Shown here: positions 24,933-34,562 of the stretch, piece after piece
Numbering within the stretch: the stretch's first letter is position 1
How the letters are laid out: every line of letters starts with the position of its first letter
NCBI RefSeq assembly: GCF_008327685.1
Contig: NZ_BDDE01000026.1
Coordinates: 120,926-184,925, forward strand
Direction: 5' to 3'
DNA: 64,000 nt
DNA from: Actinomadura sp. K4S16
Lineage (GTDB): Bacteria > Actinomycetota > Actinomycetes > Streptosporangiales > Streptosporangiaceae
Translations under genes and position numbers: made by a program
Notes under the pieces: generated by a model
Seen by the model: only the letters and a program-made list of their open reading frames with translations
Databases searched by the model: none
What the model was told of the DNA's origin: nothing

Positions 24933-26580
24933 GGTCTTCTCCGGGTTCGGCCGACCCGCCGGCCTTCGCGTTCGCCAGGAGCTCTTCTCCCAGGCGCTCC
25001 TCCCAGTCGAGGTACCGGACCATGTCGTCCCGGTTGCGTTCGAGCAGCCTGGGACGCCGTGCGACCAGTTCCGCGTCCTCCTTCGCCTCGGCCAGCGACA
25101 CGTCCGCGCCGTCGAGTCCCTCTTCCACCGCCCGGCCCGAGGAGATCCACTCGTTGACGCCTCCTGCGAGCACCGAGACGTTCCGGTGGCCGAGCTCCAA
25201 TAGCGTTTTCGCCGCCAGCGTCGAGCGGAGTTCCCGATCGGACGCGACCACGAGCCGGGTGTCGGCCGTCGCCTGGGCGCCGATCCGCCGTTCGAGGTCG
25301 CCCCGCGGGATCCAGACCGACCCGGGTATGTGGCTCAGCGCGTACTCGCTGCTCCGCCTGACGTCGATCAGCATGCCCGTGCCGTCCCGGAGGAGCTCCG
25401 ACAGCCCGTCGCCGTCGATCGTCTGGACGTCGGGCCCGGAGAACGCGAGGTCGTCCAGGTAGGCGTTCGGGTCGCCGGCGTCGACGGGGCCGCTCCATTC
25501 CGCGAGGCCCCCCGCGAGCCAGGCGACGCGGCGGTATCCGATGCGCGCCAGGAGCCCGGCGCCGATCCTGGCCCGTGTCTCGGTGCCGGAATAGCACACC
25601 AGGAGCGCGTCGCGGACGGCGATCTGCTCGTCCACCGCGTTGGCCAACTGGCCCGCGGGGCAGGAGATGGCGCCCGGGATGTGTCCCGCGGTGAATTCCT
25701 CGACCAGGCGTACGTCGATGATGTAGCAGGGTTCGCGGCCGTCGCCCGGGGCCGGGAGCTCGGATGCCGCGAGGGGGAACGCGTGCGTGCCGGTGACGAA
25801 ATCGCGCGCGAACCCGGCGGATCTCGCCGTCCCTTCGGAGCCGGGCTCCGAGCCTGTCCACGGTCTGTGCTCCGTTTCGAGCTCTCGGCCCGACATCACC
25901 CATGCCATCGTCCCGTTGCGGAGCGCGAACACGTTGTCGAAGCCGGCCTGCCGCAGGAGATAGGCGCCGACGATGCTCCGTGTGCGGCCTGCGCAATGGA
26001 CGATGATGGGCGCGGTGCGGTCGGTCCGGTCGATGCCCGCGCCGAAGACCGTGGAGACGAGCTCGCCGCCGGGGACGTGGTAGGCGCCGGGGATGTGGCC
26101 TTTGGCGTGTTCGCGCGAGGTGCGCGCGTCGAAGATGAGAGTTCCGCCCGCCTCCGTCAGGGCGGCGACCTCGTCGGGCGTGAGCTGCTGGACCTGGTCG
26201 GTCACCGAGAGCCTCTCGCCGAAGGTCTTGCCGATGACGTTGACCCCGTAGGCCGGTGAGCGTCCGTCCGCGGCCCACTGTTGGATGCCGCCGGCGAGCA
26301 CCCGGACGTCCCGGTAGCCCAGTCGCAGGCAGGTGCGCGCGGCGAGGACGCTTCGAAGGTTCCCGTTCGAGTACAGGACCAGGGGGACGTCCTTCCACGG
26401 CACCAGCCGCTCGAGGCAGATCTCGATGAGGCCTCGCGGAAGGGGGCAGCTGCCGGGGATCTGCCCGAGTGCGTACTCTCCCCGCTCTCGAACGTCCAGC
26501 AGCGCGTGGGCTCTTCCTTCGGCGCGCCAACGCTCGATCTCATCGAAGTCGACGAAGGCGACGTCATCTACGGCGGTCAT
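24925..26580 (-). CDS. Four-domain rhodanese-like sulfurtransferase
   Basis: A 551-aa protein made of four tandem rhodanese folds (about 5-115, 125-235, 265-375, 390-500) and a 50-residue tail. Only domain 2 keeps the catalytic loop cysteine (HCAGRTRS). Domain 1 has YSNGNLRS, domain 3 CYSGTETR (cysteine one place too early) and domain 4 ASDRELRS. AGGAG lies seven bases before ATG 26580. Rhodaneses carry persulfide sulfur; here the protein sits between a molybdoenzyme and a C-S lyase, so it may handle sulfane sulfur released in the pathway. Inactive domains could bind anions or partners. Confidence 0.88.
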   Translation of the reverse strand: MTAVDDVAFVDFDEIERWRAEGRAHALLDVRERGEYALGQIPGSCPLPRGLIEICLERLVPWKDVPLVLYSNGNLRSVLAARTCLRLGYRDVRVLAGGIQQWAADGRSPAYGVNVIGKTFGERLSVTDQVQQLTPDEVAALTEAGGTLIFDARTSREHAKGHIPGAYHVPGGELVSTVFGAGIDRTDRTAPIIVHCAGRTRSIVGAYLLRQAGFDNVFALRNGTMAWVMSGRELETEHRPWTGSEPGSEGTARSAGFARDFVTGTHAFPLAASELPAPGDGREPCYIIDVRLVEEFTAGHIPGAISCPAGQLANAVDEQIAVRDALLVCYSGTETRARIGAGLLARIGYRRVAWLAGGLAEWSGPVDAGDPNAYLDDLAFSGPDVQTIDGDGLSELLRDGTGMLIDVRRSSEYALSHIPGSVWIPRGDLERRIGAQATADTRLVVASDRELRSTLAAKTLLELGHRNVSVLAGGVNEWISSGRAVEEGLDGADVSLAEAKEDAELVARRPRLLERNRDDMVRYLDWEERLGEELLANAKAGGSAEPGEDHG

Positions 26581-26627
26581 GTCATGACTCCTGTCTTCCA
26601 CAAATCCGGGGGCGTGCCGTTGGCCGG

Positions 26628-28931
26628 CTAGGGCGAGGGAGATGGTGCGGCACCGCGCGGCGGGATATGGGCCCGCACGGGCGGGACAGGCCCTCGGTGA
26701 GCGCGCACGTCGACGCTCACCAGCTGACCGGTGCATCCCTGGGCGAGTCGCGATGTGCCGCGGTCGGCGGTCAGGGTGTTCACGTTGCCGTGGCCGCAGG
26801 GCGAGTCGGGGTCAGAGGGGTCCAGCGGGTCGTACCACGCCCCCGTGGAGAGCTGGACGCACCCCTTCTTGATGTCACGTGTGAGGACGGCGCCCGCCAG
26901 GCAGCTGCCCTGGGCGCTGCTGATGACCACAAGGCCTCCGGACGCAATGTCCCGCGGGGTCGCGTCCTCGGGATGCATCAGCACGGGCTCGCGCCCGCCG
27001 ACCTTGGTCTCCTGGCTGGCCGGGCACATGTCCAGTTGGCTGTGCAGGCGGTGCGCGGGCTGGGAGGCCAGCAGGGTGAGCGGATACTCCTCGCTCGGTC
27101 CGGCGTCCGGCAGCAGCCAGGTCGGATGGCCCGGGCAGTCGTCGTAGCCGAACGAACGGATGGTCTCGGAGGAGAGTTCGATGCGTCCGCTGGGCGTGCT
27201 CAGCCGGAAGGCGTCCGGGTCATGCGCGAAGTCGCGCAGCATGACCTGGTCGTCCGGGGCGTCCGGCAACTCGGTGTGGCCCGCGCTCCAGAACTCGTCG
27301 AAAGGCGGAGGGTCCGCCTTCTGACCGGCGACCTCGCCCCGCCAGCGTTCGTAGATCCGGCGCAGCCAGTCGCGCTCCGAACCGTCCTCGGTGAACGCGG
27401 ACCGGACTCCCATCGCGGCCGCCAGCTCGCTGAAGGTCTCGTAGTCCGTTCTCGCTTCGCCGGGCGGGTCGCAGACCTGATGCATGGCCACCAAGCAGGG
27501 ATCGTTCCGCGAGGCGCCGATGTCCGACCGTTCGAAGGACGTCGCGCTGGGGACGACGATGTCGGCGTGCCTGGCCGTCGCGGTCCAGAACGGTTCGTGG
27601 ACGACGACCGTGTCCGGCATCGCCAGCGCCCGGCGCAAGCGCCCGATGTGCTGGTGGTGGTGGAACGGGTTGCCTCCGCACCAGTAGACGAGCCGCGCGT
27701 CCGGATAGCGGTGGACGCCTCCGTCGTATTCGAAGCGGGCCCCCGGATTGAGGAGCATGTCGGCGACTCTCGCGACGGGAATGAACGCGTCGACGGGATT
27801 GTGTCCCTGCGGAAGGGTGGGCAGAGGGTTCCGCCGCTGAGGGAGGCCCACATCTCCCATGGATCCGTAACCGTGTCCGAACCCGCCTCCGGGCATGCCG
27901 ATCTGACCGAGGACGGCGGCCAGCGCGATGGCCGTCCACGGCGGCTGCTCCCCGTACCGGGCGCGCTGGAGTGACCAGGTGACCGAGACGAAGGTCCGGT
28001 TCGCGGCCATCTGCAAGGCGAGCGTGTGGATCTCGGCGGCCGCGACCCCGGTGATCCCCTCGGCCCATTCGGGGGTCTTCGGGACTCCGTCCTCCGCCCC
28101 GAGGAGGTACGCCTCCAGCTGTTCGTAGCCGGCGCACCGCGTGCGGAGGAACTCGATGTCGTGCAGGTGACCGGTGACCAGGACCCAGGCGAGCGCGAGC
28201 ATCATCGCCACGTCGGTGCCCGGATTGATCGGGCACCATCGGACGTCGGGCCCGGCGGGGCAGTCGGCACGCGACGGGGTCACGGCCACGACGGTGGTGC
28301 CGTCGTCGATGATCCGGCCCAGGGCGGCCGCGCCCCGGTGCCGGGTGATCCCTCCGGGGGCCACCTTCAGGTTCTTGGCCGGCAGCCCGCCGAAAGCCAC
28401 GATCATGGTGGTGTGCTCGGCGAGCACCGACCAGCCGGTCAGCCCGTGGATCGCGTCCACGTCGTGACCGAGCACGTGCGGAAGGAGCACGCTGGACGCG
28501 CCCGTGCTGTAGGTGTTCACCGAGCGCGCGTAGCCGCCGATCGTGTTGAGGAACCGGTGCACTTGGCTCTGCGGGTGGTGGAACCGGCCCGCGCTGCCCC
28601 ACCCGTAGGAGCCGCCGAAGATCGCGGCGTTGCCGTGCAGATCGATGACGCGGTCCAGTTCGGCCGCCAGGAGCGCGGTGAGTTCGGACCAGTCCACGCG
28701 GACGAACTCGTCGTGCCCGCGCGCACTGCTGGGACCGGCCCCGTTCTCCAGCCATCCGCGCCGCACCATCGGGTGTCGGATCCTCGCCGGGTGCCCGTTG
28801 GCCGTCCCCATGTTGCGCAAGAGGGAGGAAGGGTGCGGATCGAGTTCGTGCGGATCGACGGTGAGCTCTCCGTCTTCCACCCGGGCGCGGAGCGGGCCCC
28901 AGTGGGAACTGGTCGGTCTGCCCGGGCTCAT
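26628..28931 (-). CDS. BisC/TorA-like molybdopterin S-/N-oxide reductase
   Basis: A 767-aa bis-MGD molybdoenzyme of the DMSO-reductase family. There is no N-terminal [4Fe-4S] cysteine motif and no Tat signal, as in cytoplasmic BisC. GGSYGWGSAGRFHHPQSQ (106-123) and YSTGAS (141-146) are typical of the BisC/TorA branch, with S142 as the likely Mo ligand. The C-terminal cofactor-binding domain is complete. Relatives reduce biotin sulfoxide, methionine sulfoxide, DMSO or TMAO. In this operon a sulfoxide of a cysteine-type substrate is the natural suggestion. The ATG overlaps the amidase stop (ATGA). Confidence 0.85.
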   Translation of the reverse strand: MSPGRPTSSHWGPLRARVEDGELTVDPHELDPHPSSLLRNMGTANGHPARIRHPMVRRGWLENGAGPSSARGHDEFVRVDWSELTALLAAELDRVIDLHGNAAIFGGSYGWGSAGRFHHPQSQVHRFLNTIGGYARSVNTYSTGASSVLLPHVLGHDVDAIHGLTGWSVLAEHTTMIVAFGGLPAKNLKVAPGGITRHRGAAALGRIIDDGTTVVAVTPSRADCPAGPDVRWCPINPGTDVAMMLALAWVLVTGHLHDIEFLRTRCAGYEQLEAYLLGAEDGVPKTPEWAEGITGVAAAEIHTLALQMAANRTFVSVTWSLQRARYGEQPPWTAIALAAVLGQIGMPGGGFGHGYGSMGDVGLPQRRNPLPTLPQGHNPVDAFIPVARVADMLLNPGARFEYDGGVHRYPDARLVYWCGGNPFHHHQHIGRLRRALAMPDTVVVHEPFWTATARHADIVVPSATSFERSDIGASRNDPCLVAMHQVCDPPGEARTDYETFSELAAAMGVRSAFTEDGSERDWLRRIYERWRGEVAGQKADPPPFDEFWSAGHTELPDAPDDQVMLRDFAHDPDAFRLSTPSGRIELSSETIRSFGYDDCPGHPTWLLPDAGPSEEYPLTLLASQPAHRLHSQLDMCPASQETKVGGREPVLMHPEDATPRDIASGGLVVISSAQGSCLAGAVLTRDIKKGCVQLSTGAWYDPLDPSDPDSPCGHGNVNTLTADRGTSRLAQGCTGQLVSVDVRAHRGPVPPVRAHIPPRGAAPSPSP

Positions 28932-30322
28932 GCGACCGGTTCCCTCAGTGGCGGCCTGCGCTCATGCCAGTCGGTCGCGGCCTGCAATGCCATGGCCATG
29001 GCGAGGAGGTCCCGGTCCTTCCCGGGGCCGGCCGCCATCTGGAGTCCCACGGGCAGGCCGCCGGACGCCGTCCCGCACGGAACGGAGATCGCCGGCTGGC
29101 CGGTGACGTTGAAGCAGTAGGTGTTCGCGAGCAGCACGGCCTGGACCTCTGGTGCCCGCTCGGGGCCGCACTCGGCGACCTTCGGGGCGGTGACGGGGAC
29201 CGCCGGACCGATCACGGCGTCGAAAAGGCACTGGTCGGCGACCATCTCCGCGGCGAGCCGCCGCCTCTCCTGCTTGGCCGCCCTGTAGCGGGAGGCCGAT
29301 ACCGCCGAGCCCGCCTCGAGCCGCGCCCTGACGTCGTCTCCGTAGCCCCCGGGACGGTCACGGAGCCAGCGGCGGTGCACCTGCGCCGCCTCGAACCCCA
29401 CGACGGCGCCGGTGACGGCGCGGGCCTCCTCCTCGTGGTGGAGGTCGACCCAGTCGACGGCGGCGCCGAGCCCCTCGATGATCTTGAGAGCGCGGTGGAC
29501 CACCTCGTACACCTCCGGAGAGGCCGCCGCGAGATGCGACCTGACGACTCCGAGGCGAAGCTCCCGGAGCGAACGCCGACGGTGAGGATCTCGCTGGCCG
29601 GTGCCGCCGTCCGCCGGCGCGCCCTCCGCGAGGAGGCTCTGGAGGACGCGGGCGCAGCCGGCCGCCGTGCGGCTGAACACGCCGACGGTGTCGCAGGACG
29701 GGCTGAGCGGAAACACCTTCGTCGTCGGGACGAGCCCCAGGCTGGGCTTGAAGCCGGTCACGCCCGTCAGGGCGGCGGGTATGCGCACCGAACCCCCGGT
29801 GTCCGTCCCGAGCGAGGCGCCGCACGCCCCGATGGCCACCGAGACGGCGCTGCCGCCGCTCGATCCGCCGCTCACGCACCGCGGGTCCCAGGGGTTGACC
29901 GTCGTGCGCGCCTTGGGGTTGACGTTGGTGGCGCCGTACGCGAACTCGTGCATGTTGGCCTTGCCGACGTGCAGCGCTCCGGCGGACGCCAGCCGCCGCC
30001 AGGACTCGGCGTCGGCCGCGGCCCGCTCGACGAACCACGAGGAGCCGGCCGTGGTCGGCAGCCCCGCGACGTCGATGTTGTCCTTGACGCTCACCCCGAT
30101 GGCGGCCAGCCGGCCGGGCGACCCGCGCATGATCTCGTCCTCCGCGCGCTTCGCGCCGGCGAGGAGACGCTCGGCGCTGACCGTCACGAACGCGCCCGTC
30201 GTCGGCTCCCAGCGTTCGATCGCGGCCAGGTAGCCGGCGGCGACCTCCGTTGGAGACGCGTCCCGCCGGAGAAGGGCGGCCTGCGTCTCCTCCAGGGTGA
30301 GATCGGAAAGCGACGCGGACAT
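28928..30322 (-). CDS. Amidase-signature (GatA-like) hydrolase
   Basis: A 464-aa amidase-signature enzyme. The Ser-cisSer-Lys triad is visible: K80 in VSVKDNID, the cis-serine in SGGSSGGSA (151-159) and the nucleophile S178 in GTDTGGSVR. There is no GatB/C partner nearby and no allophanate-hydrolase C-terminal domain, so it is a stand-alone catabolic amidase. It abuts the DUF1989 gene. It could remove an N-acyl or terminal amide group from the imported substrate. Confidence 0.85.
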   Translation of the reverse strand: MSASLSDLTLEETQAALLRRDASPTEVAAGYLAAIERWEPTTGAFVTVSAERLLAGAKRAEDEIMRGSPGRLAAIGVSVKDNIDVAGLPTTAGSSWFVERAAADAESWRRLASAGALHVGKANMHEFAYGATNVNPKARTTVNPWDPRCVSGGSSGGSAVSVAIGACGASLGTDTGGSVRIPAALTGVTGFKPSLGLVPTTKVFPLSPSCDTVGVFSRTAAGCARVLQSLLAEGAPADGGTGQRDPHRRRSLRELRLGVVRSHLAAASPEVYEVVHRALKIIEGLGAAVDWVDLHHEEEARAVTGAVVGFEAAQVHRRWLRDRPGGYGDDVRARLEAGSAVSASRYRAAKQERRRLAAEMVADQCLFDAVIGPAVPVTAPKVAECGPERAPEVQAVLLANTYCFNVTGQPAISVPCGTASGGLPVGLQMAAGPGKDRDLLAMAMALQAATDWHERRPPLREPVA

Positions 30323-30934
30323 CTATCCCGCCTCGTCCGGATCGAGGACGGCGACGCCGATCGAGCGGGGGGCGCCGCCGTTGATCGGCATGATGTCCAT
30401 GGGGCAGACCGAGAGGTAGGCGACGAGGTCCCGGTGGGCCCGCAGGGTGACGGAGGAACCGGCGGGGGCCGGCGATTCCAGGAAGGTGATCCGGCCTTCG
30501 GCGTCGACCGGCGAGTTCTGGAACAGGTTCAGCGGGTCGGGCAGCACCTCCATGGCCGCGTGTCCCTCGGCCCCGAGCGCGGACCGCAGGTTGTCGGCGC
30601 AGTTGCGGTGCCCCGGCACGCCGAGTTGCCGATAGCGCCACCGGTCGCAGGGCGGCATCGTCATGTCGTGGATCCCCGGGGAGGAGTCGGCGACGAGGGT
30701 GACCAAGGGTTCGCGGCGCCTGGTGACGAAGGTGCTCCCCACCGCCGGGCGGATCGTCCGGATGGAAGCGCGCGAGTGGCTCATCGACGCGAACTCGGCC
30801 GGATCGTCGGCCGCGAAGAACCAGGCGTCGACGACCTGGCCGCCGAGCGTGTTGATCACCTCGATCGTCCCGCCCGACGGGACGTGGAAGGTCCCGATCT
30901 CGCCGGCCCCGACCGTCGCGGGCCGCCCGGTCAT
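30323..30934 (-). CDS. DUF1989 / urea-carboxylase-associated family protein
   Basis: A 203-aa protein with the DUF1989 signature: GGQVVDAWFF, SHSRASIRTIRP, FVTRRREPLVTLVAD, a Cys/His pair near HRNCADNL, and LNLFQNSPVD. The family accompanies urea/guanidine or amino-acid degradation operons and is thought to be a small metalloenzyme (Cys/His ligands); its reaction is not settled. ATG 30934 overlaps the M14 stop (ATGA) and has GGGGGAG upstream. Confidence 0.85.
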   Translation of the reverse strand: MTGRPATVGAGEIGTFHVPSGGTIEVINTLGGQVVDAWFFAADDPAEFASMSHSRASIRTIRPAVGSTFVTRRREPLVTLVADSSPGIHDMTMPPCDRWRYRQLGVPGHRNCADNLRSALGAEGHAAMEVLPDPLNLFQNSPVDAEGRITFLESPAPAGSSVTLRAHRDLVAYLSVCPMDIMPINGGAPRSIGVAVLDPDEAG

Positions 30935-31971
30935 GAGGTCTCCCCCGACGGCGCGGTCAGGTCGATGTCGGCCCATTCGGTGGCGACGAAGCCCACCCGG
31001 TCGCCGGAGTGGACGATGGGATCGCGCCGGATGCCGATCACGAGCGCGGGGGTGGGCAGCGAGACCGCCTCCACCTTGTCCCCGTACACGTTGCGGATCT
31101 CCCCGAGCGGCCGCCCGGCGGGCACCACGTCGCCGGGCTCGGCGAGTGCGCGGAAGAAGCCTCCCTCGGCCGAGGTGACATGGGTCCGCCGCGTCGCCCT
31201 GCAGATCGAGGCGGGACGGTCGCCCGGCGCGTCCGTCTTCGCGGCCGTCCCGGTCTCCGCGGCGAACCGGAGGAGGCCGCGCACCGCCTTCTCCACGGCC
31301 GGGCGGTCGTACCGGCCGCCCGCGCCCGCCTCCAGCATGAACGCCCGCTTGCCCAGCTCCAGCATCTGGTAGTCCAGCGCGCCCTCCACCCGGCCGGGCA
31401 GTTCGCCCGGGCCGGAGACGTCCATCCGGCAGGCGACGCGCAGGTCGAACAGGGCGATCAGGGACAGCAGCTCGCGTTCGTCACCGGCCGCCGGATGGAG
31501 TTTGTAGACGGCATAGTTGCAGGCGTCGAGAAAGGGGCCCATCGTGTGGATGTTGACCACGGTGTCGGCGAGCGGCGACAGCTCGCTGAACAGGCGGTGG
31601 GCCAACCGCTGGGTGCCGAGGAAGTCGGACCTTCCGGGAAAGCTCTGGTCGAGGTCCGTCCCGTCGAACGGCGAGTGCTTGCGCCGCTGGTCGAAGGCCA
31701 GAGGATTGGCGACGGGCGTCACGATCACATCACCGCGCAGCGGATGCGCCGAAACCGCTCGAAAGAACTCCGTCGCCACGATGGAGGCTTGGGACTCGTC
31801 GCCGTGCACCGTCGCGTTGACCCACAGGCACGGGCCGCCGCCCGTGCCCCGGGCGATCATGTAGGGGACGCCGATGGCGTTGCCGCTGGCCAGCCCGCCG
31901 ACCTCCATCAGCCCTCGATCGACCTCCCCGGCGGCCATGCGGGTGAGGTGGTCGGCCACCGTCGAGTTCAT
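30931..31971 (-). CDS. Succinylglutamate desuccinylase/aspartoacylase-type M14 deacylase
   Basis: A 346-aa zinc deacylase. H56 and E59 (VHGDES) and H142 (NIHTMG) are the expected metal ligands, and DLDQSFPGR (106-114) matches the substrate-binding loop of the AstE/aspartoacylase branch. Members remove N-acyl groups from amino acids. ATG 31971 is used; the upstream open frame is the shadow of the ATPase gene. It overlaps LivF-type and DUF1989 genes by 4 nt each. This is the first enzyme after the transporter and may deacylate the incoming compound. Confidence 0.85.
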   Translation of the reverse strand: MNSTVADHLTRMAAGEVDRGLMEVGGLASGNAIGVPYMIARGTGGGPCLWVNATVHGDESQASIVATEFFRAVSAHPLRGDVIVTPVANPLAFDQRRKHSPFDGTDLDQSFPGRSDFLGTQRLAHRLFSELSPLADTVVNIHTMGPFLDACNYAVYKLHPAAGDERELLSLIALFDLRVACRMDVSGPGELPGRVEGALDYQMLELGKRAFMLEAGAGGRYDRPAVEKAVRGLLRFAAETGTAAKTDAPGDRPASICRATRRTHVTSAEGGFFRALAEPGDVVPAGRPLGEIRNVYGDKVEAVSLPTPALVIGIRRDPIVHSGDRVGFVATEWADIDLTAPSGETS

Positions 31972-32735
31972 CGCGGGTCTCCTGCGGATCGCGAGCGGAT
32001 TCCGGCGGCGGCAGGCCGTCCGCCGAGGAAGACGTTCTTCATTTCGGGGTCGTTGAGGATCTCGCCGGCCGGTCCGTTCCGGTGGATCCGGCCGTCCGTC
32101 ATGACGACGGCGACGTCCGACGCGGCCAGCCCCTCGACCACGTTCTGCTCGACCATGACGACGGACACGCCGCCGGCGGCGATCTCCTGGAGCTTGTCGA
32201 AGACCTGGCACCGGGCTTTCGGGGAGAGCCCGAGCGATGGTTCGTCGATGAGGAGGGCCTGCGGACGCACCACCATCGCCATGGCGATCTCAAGAAGTTG
32301 CTGCTGGCCCCCGCTGAGGTTTCCGGCCGCCCGCGTCCTGCACGTTGCCAGTGCGGGGAACTCGTCCAACGCCTCCGCGACGGCCGCCGACCGTTCGTTT
32401 CGCGGCAGGGTGTAGGCCCCGAGCCGGAGGTTCTCCAGGACGGTCATCTGGGGAAAGTTGCAGCGGCCTTGCGGAACCAGGCTGATGCCCGCTTTCAGGC
32501 GTTTCCAGGCCGGCATCCGGCGGACTTCGAGGTCACCGATCCGGACGGAGCCCGTCGACCACCGGGTCAGACCGTAGATGCCGTTCAGAAGGGACGACTT
32601 TCCGGCCCCGTTGGGGCCGACGATGGTCGTGACGCTGCCGTCCGCGAAGCCGTGGGTCAGTTCGTTGACGATGGGAACGTCCGCGAGGTATCCCGCGGAG
32701 AAGGCGGAAACGCGCAGTCTCGGCTCAGTTCGCAT
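31968..32735 (-). CDS. ABC importer ATPase, LivF type
   Basis: A 255-aa ATPase of the branched-chain amino acid (HAAT) family. Walker A is GPNGAGKSS, the signature LSGGQQQLLEIA, Walker B ALLIDEPSLGLSP, and the H-loop position is substituted in the usual LivF manner (VEQNV). It pairs with the LivG-type ATPase, which it overlaps by 11 nt, to drive the two permeases encoded upstream. Confidence 0.92.
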   Translation of the reverse strand: MRTEPRLRVSAFSAGYLADVPIVNELTHGFADGSVTTIVGPNGAGKSSLLNGIYGLTRWSTGSVRIGDLEVRRMPAWKRLKAGISLVPQGRCNFPQMTVLENLRLGAYTLPRNERSAAVAEALDEFPALATCRTRAAGNLSGGQQQLLEIAMAMVVRPQALLIDEPSLGLSPKARCQVFDKLQEIAAGGVSVVMVEQNVVEGLAASDVAVVMTDGRIHRNGPAGEILNDPEMKNVFLGGRPAAAGIRSRSAGDPR

Positions 32736-33501
32736 TGTGCTCCGCCTTTCTGCCGAGGAACGCCTCGTACACGGCCGGGTCCTCCCAGATGACCGACGGA
32801 GGGCCCTCCGCGAGCTTCCTGCCGGCGTCCAGGACGACGACCGAGGAGCAGCAGGAGGTGATGAACTCGACGTTGTGCTCGATGATGAGGAAGGTCTGGC
32901 CTTCCCTGTTCGCCTGGAGGACGGCGTCGAGGATCAGGTCGATGACGCGCGGGTTCACGCCCGCCAGCGGTTCGTCGAGCATCGCGATCCGCGGCTGCGC
33001 ACCCAGTACCGAGGCCAGCGTGAGCAGCTTCTTCTGGCCGTAGGAGAGGATCCCCGCCGGCGCGGTGCGCAGCCGTTCGAGACCGAACAGCGTCAACCAG
33101 GCCCTCGCGCGGTCCGTGTCGGTCCGCCGCCGGCCACCGTGGGACCGTTTCGACCTCGTCAGTCCGCGAAGCGCGAGGTCGATGTGCTCGTCCAGGGTGA
33201 GTTCGTCGTAGAGGCGCACGGTCTGGAAGGTCCGCGCCAGGCCTGACCTCGCGATGGTGTGGGGCGCCTTGCCGAAAACGGACCGCCCGTCCAGCAGGAT
33301 CTGGCCCGCGTCCGGGCGGACGAACCCGGTCACGCAGTCCAGGGCCGTCGACTTGCCCGATCCGTTCGGGCCGATGAGCCCGAGAATCGTGCCCTGTGTG
33401 AGGGTGAAATCGACGTCCTGCAGTGCGGCGACGCCCATGAAGGATTTTCCCAGACCCCGCACCTGGAGCGCGGCGGACGCCTTTTCCTGAGAAGCGTTCA
33501 T
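32725..33501 (-). CDS. ABC importer ATPase, LivG type
   Basis: A 258-aa ATPase with Walker A GPNGSGKST, the LivG-specific ARTFQTVRLYDELT (Q-loop), signature LSYGQKKLL, Walker B IAMLDEPLAGVNP and H-loop IIEHNVEF. The LivG-type AGVNP motif distinguishes it from its LivF partner. ATG 33501 overlaps the LivM-type stop (ATGA). The frame extends upstream but that part is antisense-like. Confidence 0.92.
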   Translation of the reverse strand: MNASQEKASAALQVRGLGKSFMGVAALQDVDFTLTQGTILGLIGPNGSGKSTALDCVTGFVRPDAGQILLDGRSVFGKAPHTIARSGLARTFQTVRLYDELTLDEHIDLALRGLTRSKRSHGGRRRTDTDRARAWLTLFGLERLRTAPAGILSYGQKKLLTLASVLGAQPRIAMLDEPLAGVNPRVIDLILDAVLQANREGQTFLIIEHNVEFITSCCSSVVVLDAGRKLAEGPPSVIWEDPAVYEAFLGRKAEHNAN

Positions 33502-34562
33502 CGTTGCCCCTCGACTTTCAAGCTGCGCAGGCGCTTGTTCACCGCCCGCTTTCGGAGGAACCCCCCGGCGCCCTGCGGGGCGAACAGGAGCCCCACCGCC
33601 AGGATCACGCCGTAGATGACCAGGCGGGCCTCGTCCGCCACCCGGAGGAACTCGGGAAGGGCCGCGAAGAGCACGGCGCTGTAGACGACGGGCCAGAAGG
33701 TCCCCGCGCCGCCGAGGATGACGATGATGAGCATGACCTGCATCAGGTAGAAGTCGAAGATGGAGGGGTCGATCGCCGTGAGCCTGAAGACGTGCAGCGC
33801 CCCGGCGAGCCCGGTCACGAACGCGCAGAGGGTGAAGACGGCGAGCTTGTAGGAGTTCGTCGCGTAGCCCTGCGCCTTCGTCAGCGGCTCGTTGTCGCGG
33901 ATGGCGATCATCACGGTGCCCGCGGACGACTTCACCAGCCGGTGCATGGCCCACAGCGCGCACACCGTGAAGCCGGCGAGGAGGAGGTAGTAGTGCCGGG
34001 GCGTGTCCGCCACCAGGTCGACCGGACCGAGCGAGAGCTCGGGGGCGGGAAGCCCGAAGATGCCCTGCCTGCCGCCGGTCACACCGGTCCATTCCGCCGC
34101 GACCAGCGCGCAGAGCAACGTGAAGCTGAGCGTGATGATGGCGAAGGCCCCCTCGGACAGGCGCACCGTCACGAATCCGATCGCCGCGGCGACCACCGCC
34201 GCGGCCACGCCCGCGCAGAGGAAGGCGAGGGGCTGCCAGATACCGGTATGGGTCACGAGCCAACTGGCCGTGTAACCGCCGATGCCGACGAAGGCGACCT
34301 GCGCGAAGGAGAGCATCCCCACGTAGCCGTAAAGGAGGTTGAAGGCCGTTCCCAGCACTATGAAGGTCAGTGCGAGGTTGGCGACGTCGATGTAGTAGTC
34401 GTCGGCGACCGCTGCGGGCAGCAGCGCGATCACCGCGGTCGTCAGCAGCAGCGGACGGCGCTGGATCGTTCCCACCAGCCGGCCCGCGAGGGACGGGGCC
34501 CCGCCCGCCGCCACCGCGTCGGTCTCGGTGCCGGGGTCGTGCGCGCTCATGGCCGCGGTCAC
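33498..34562 (-). CDS. ABC importer permease, LivM type
   Basis: A 354-aa permease with about ten helices and the LivM signature: NLLYGYVGMLSFAQVAFVGIGGY, and IRDNEPLTKAQGY in the cytoplasmic loop that contacts the ATPases. GTG 34562 is preferred because GGAGGT lies seven bases upstream and it overlaps the LivH-type stop (GTGA); ATG 34550 would be 19 bases from that site. Confidence 0.9.
   Translation of the reverse strand: MTAAMSAHDPGTETDAVAAGGAPSLAGRLVGTIQRRPLLLTTAVIALLPAAVADDYYIDVANLALTFIVLGTAFNLLYGYVGMLSFAQVAFVGIGGYTASWLVTHTGIWQPLAFLCAGVAAAVVAAAIGFVTVRLSEGAFAIITLSFTLLCALVAAEWTGVTGGRQGIFGLPAPELSLGPVDLVADTPRHYYLLLAGFTVCALWAMHRLVKSSAGTVMIAIRDNEPLTKAQGYATNSYKLAVFTLCAFVTGLAGALHVFRLTAIDPSIFDFYLMQVMLIIVILGGAGTFWPVVYSAVLFAALPEFLRVADEARLVIYGVILAVGLLFAPQGAGGFLRKRAVNKRLRSLKVEGQR

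Noticed and set aside
24629..26530. 633-codon minus-strand frame across the C-S lyase and rhodanese genes
   Set aside because: Arg/Pro-rich shadow spanning two genes with clear domain motifs in other frames.
28964..31372. 802-codon plus-strand frame opposite amidase, DUF1989 and M14 genes
   Set aside because: Covers three well-motivated minus-strand genes and has no domain pattern.
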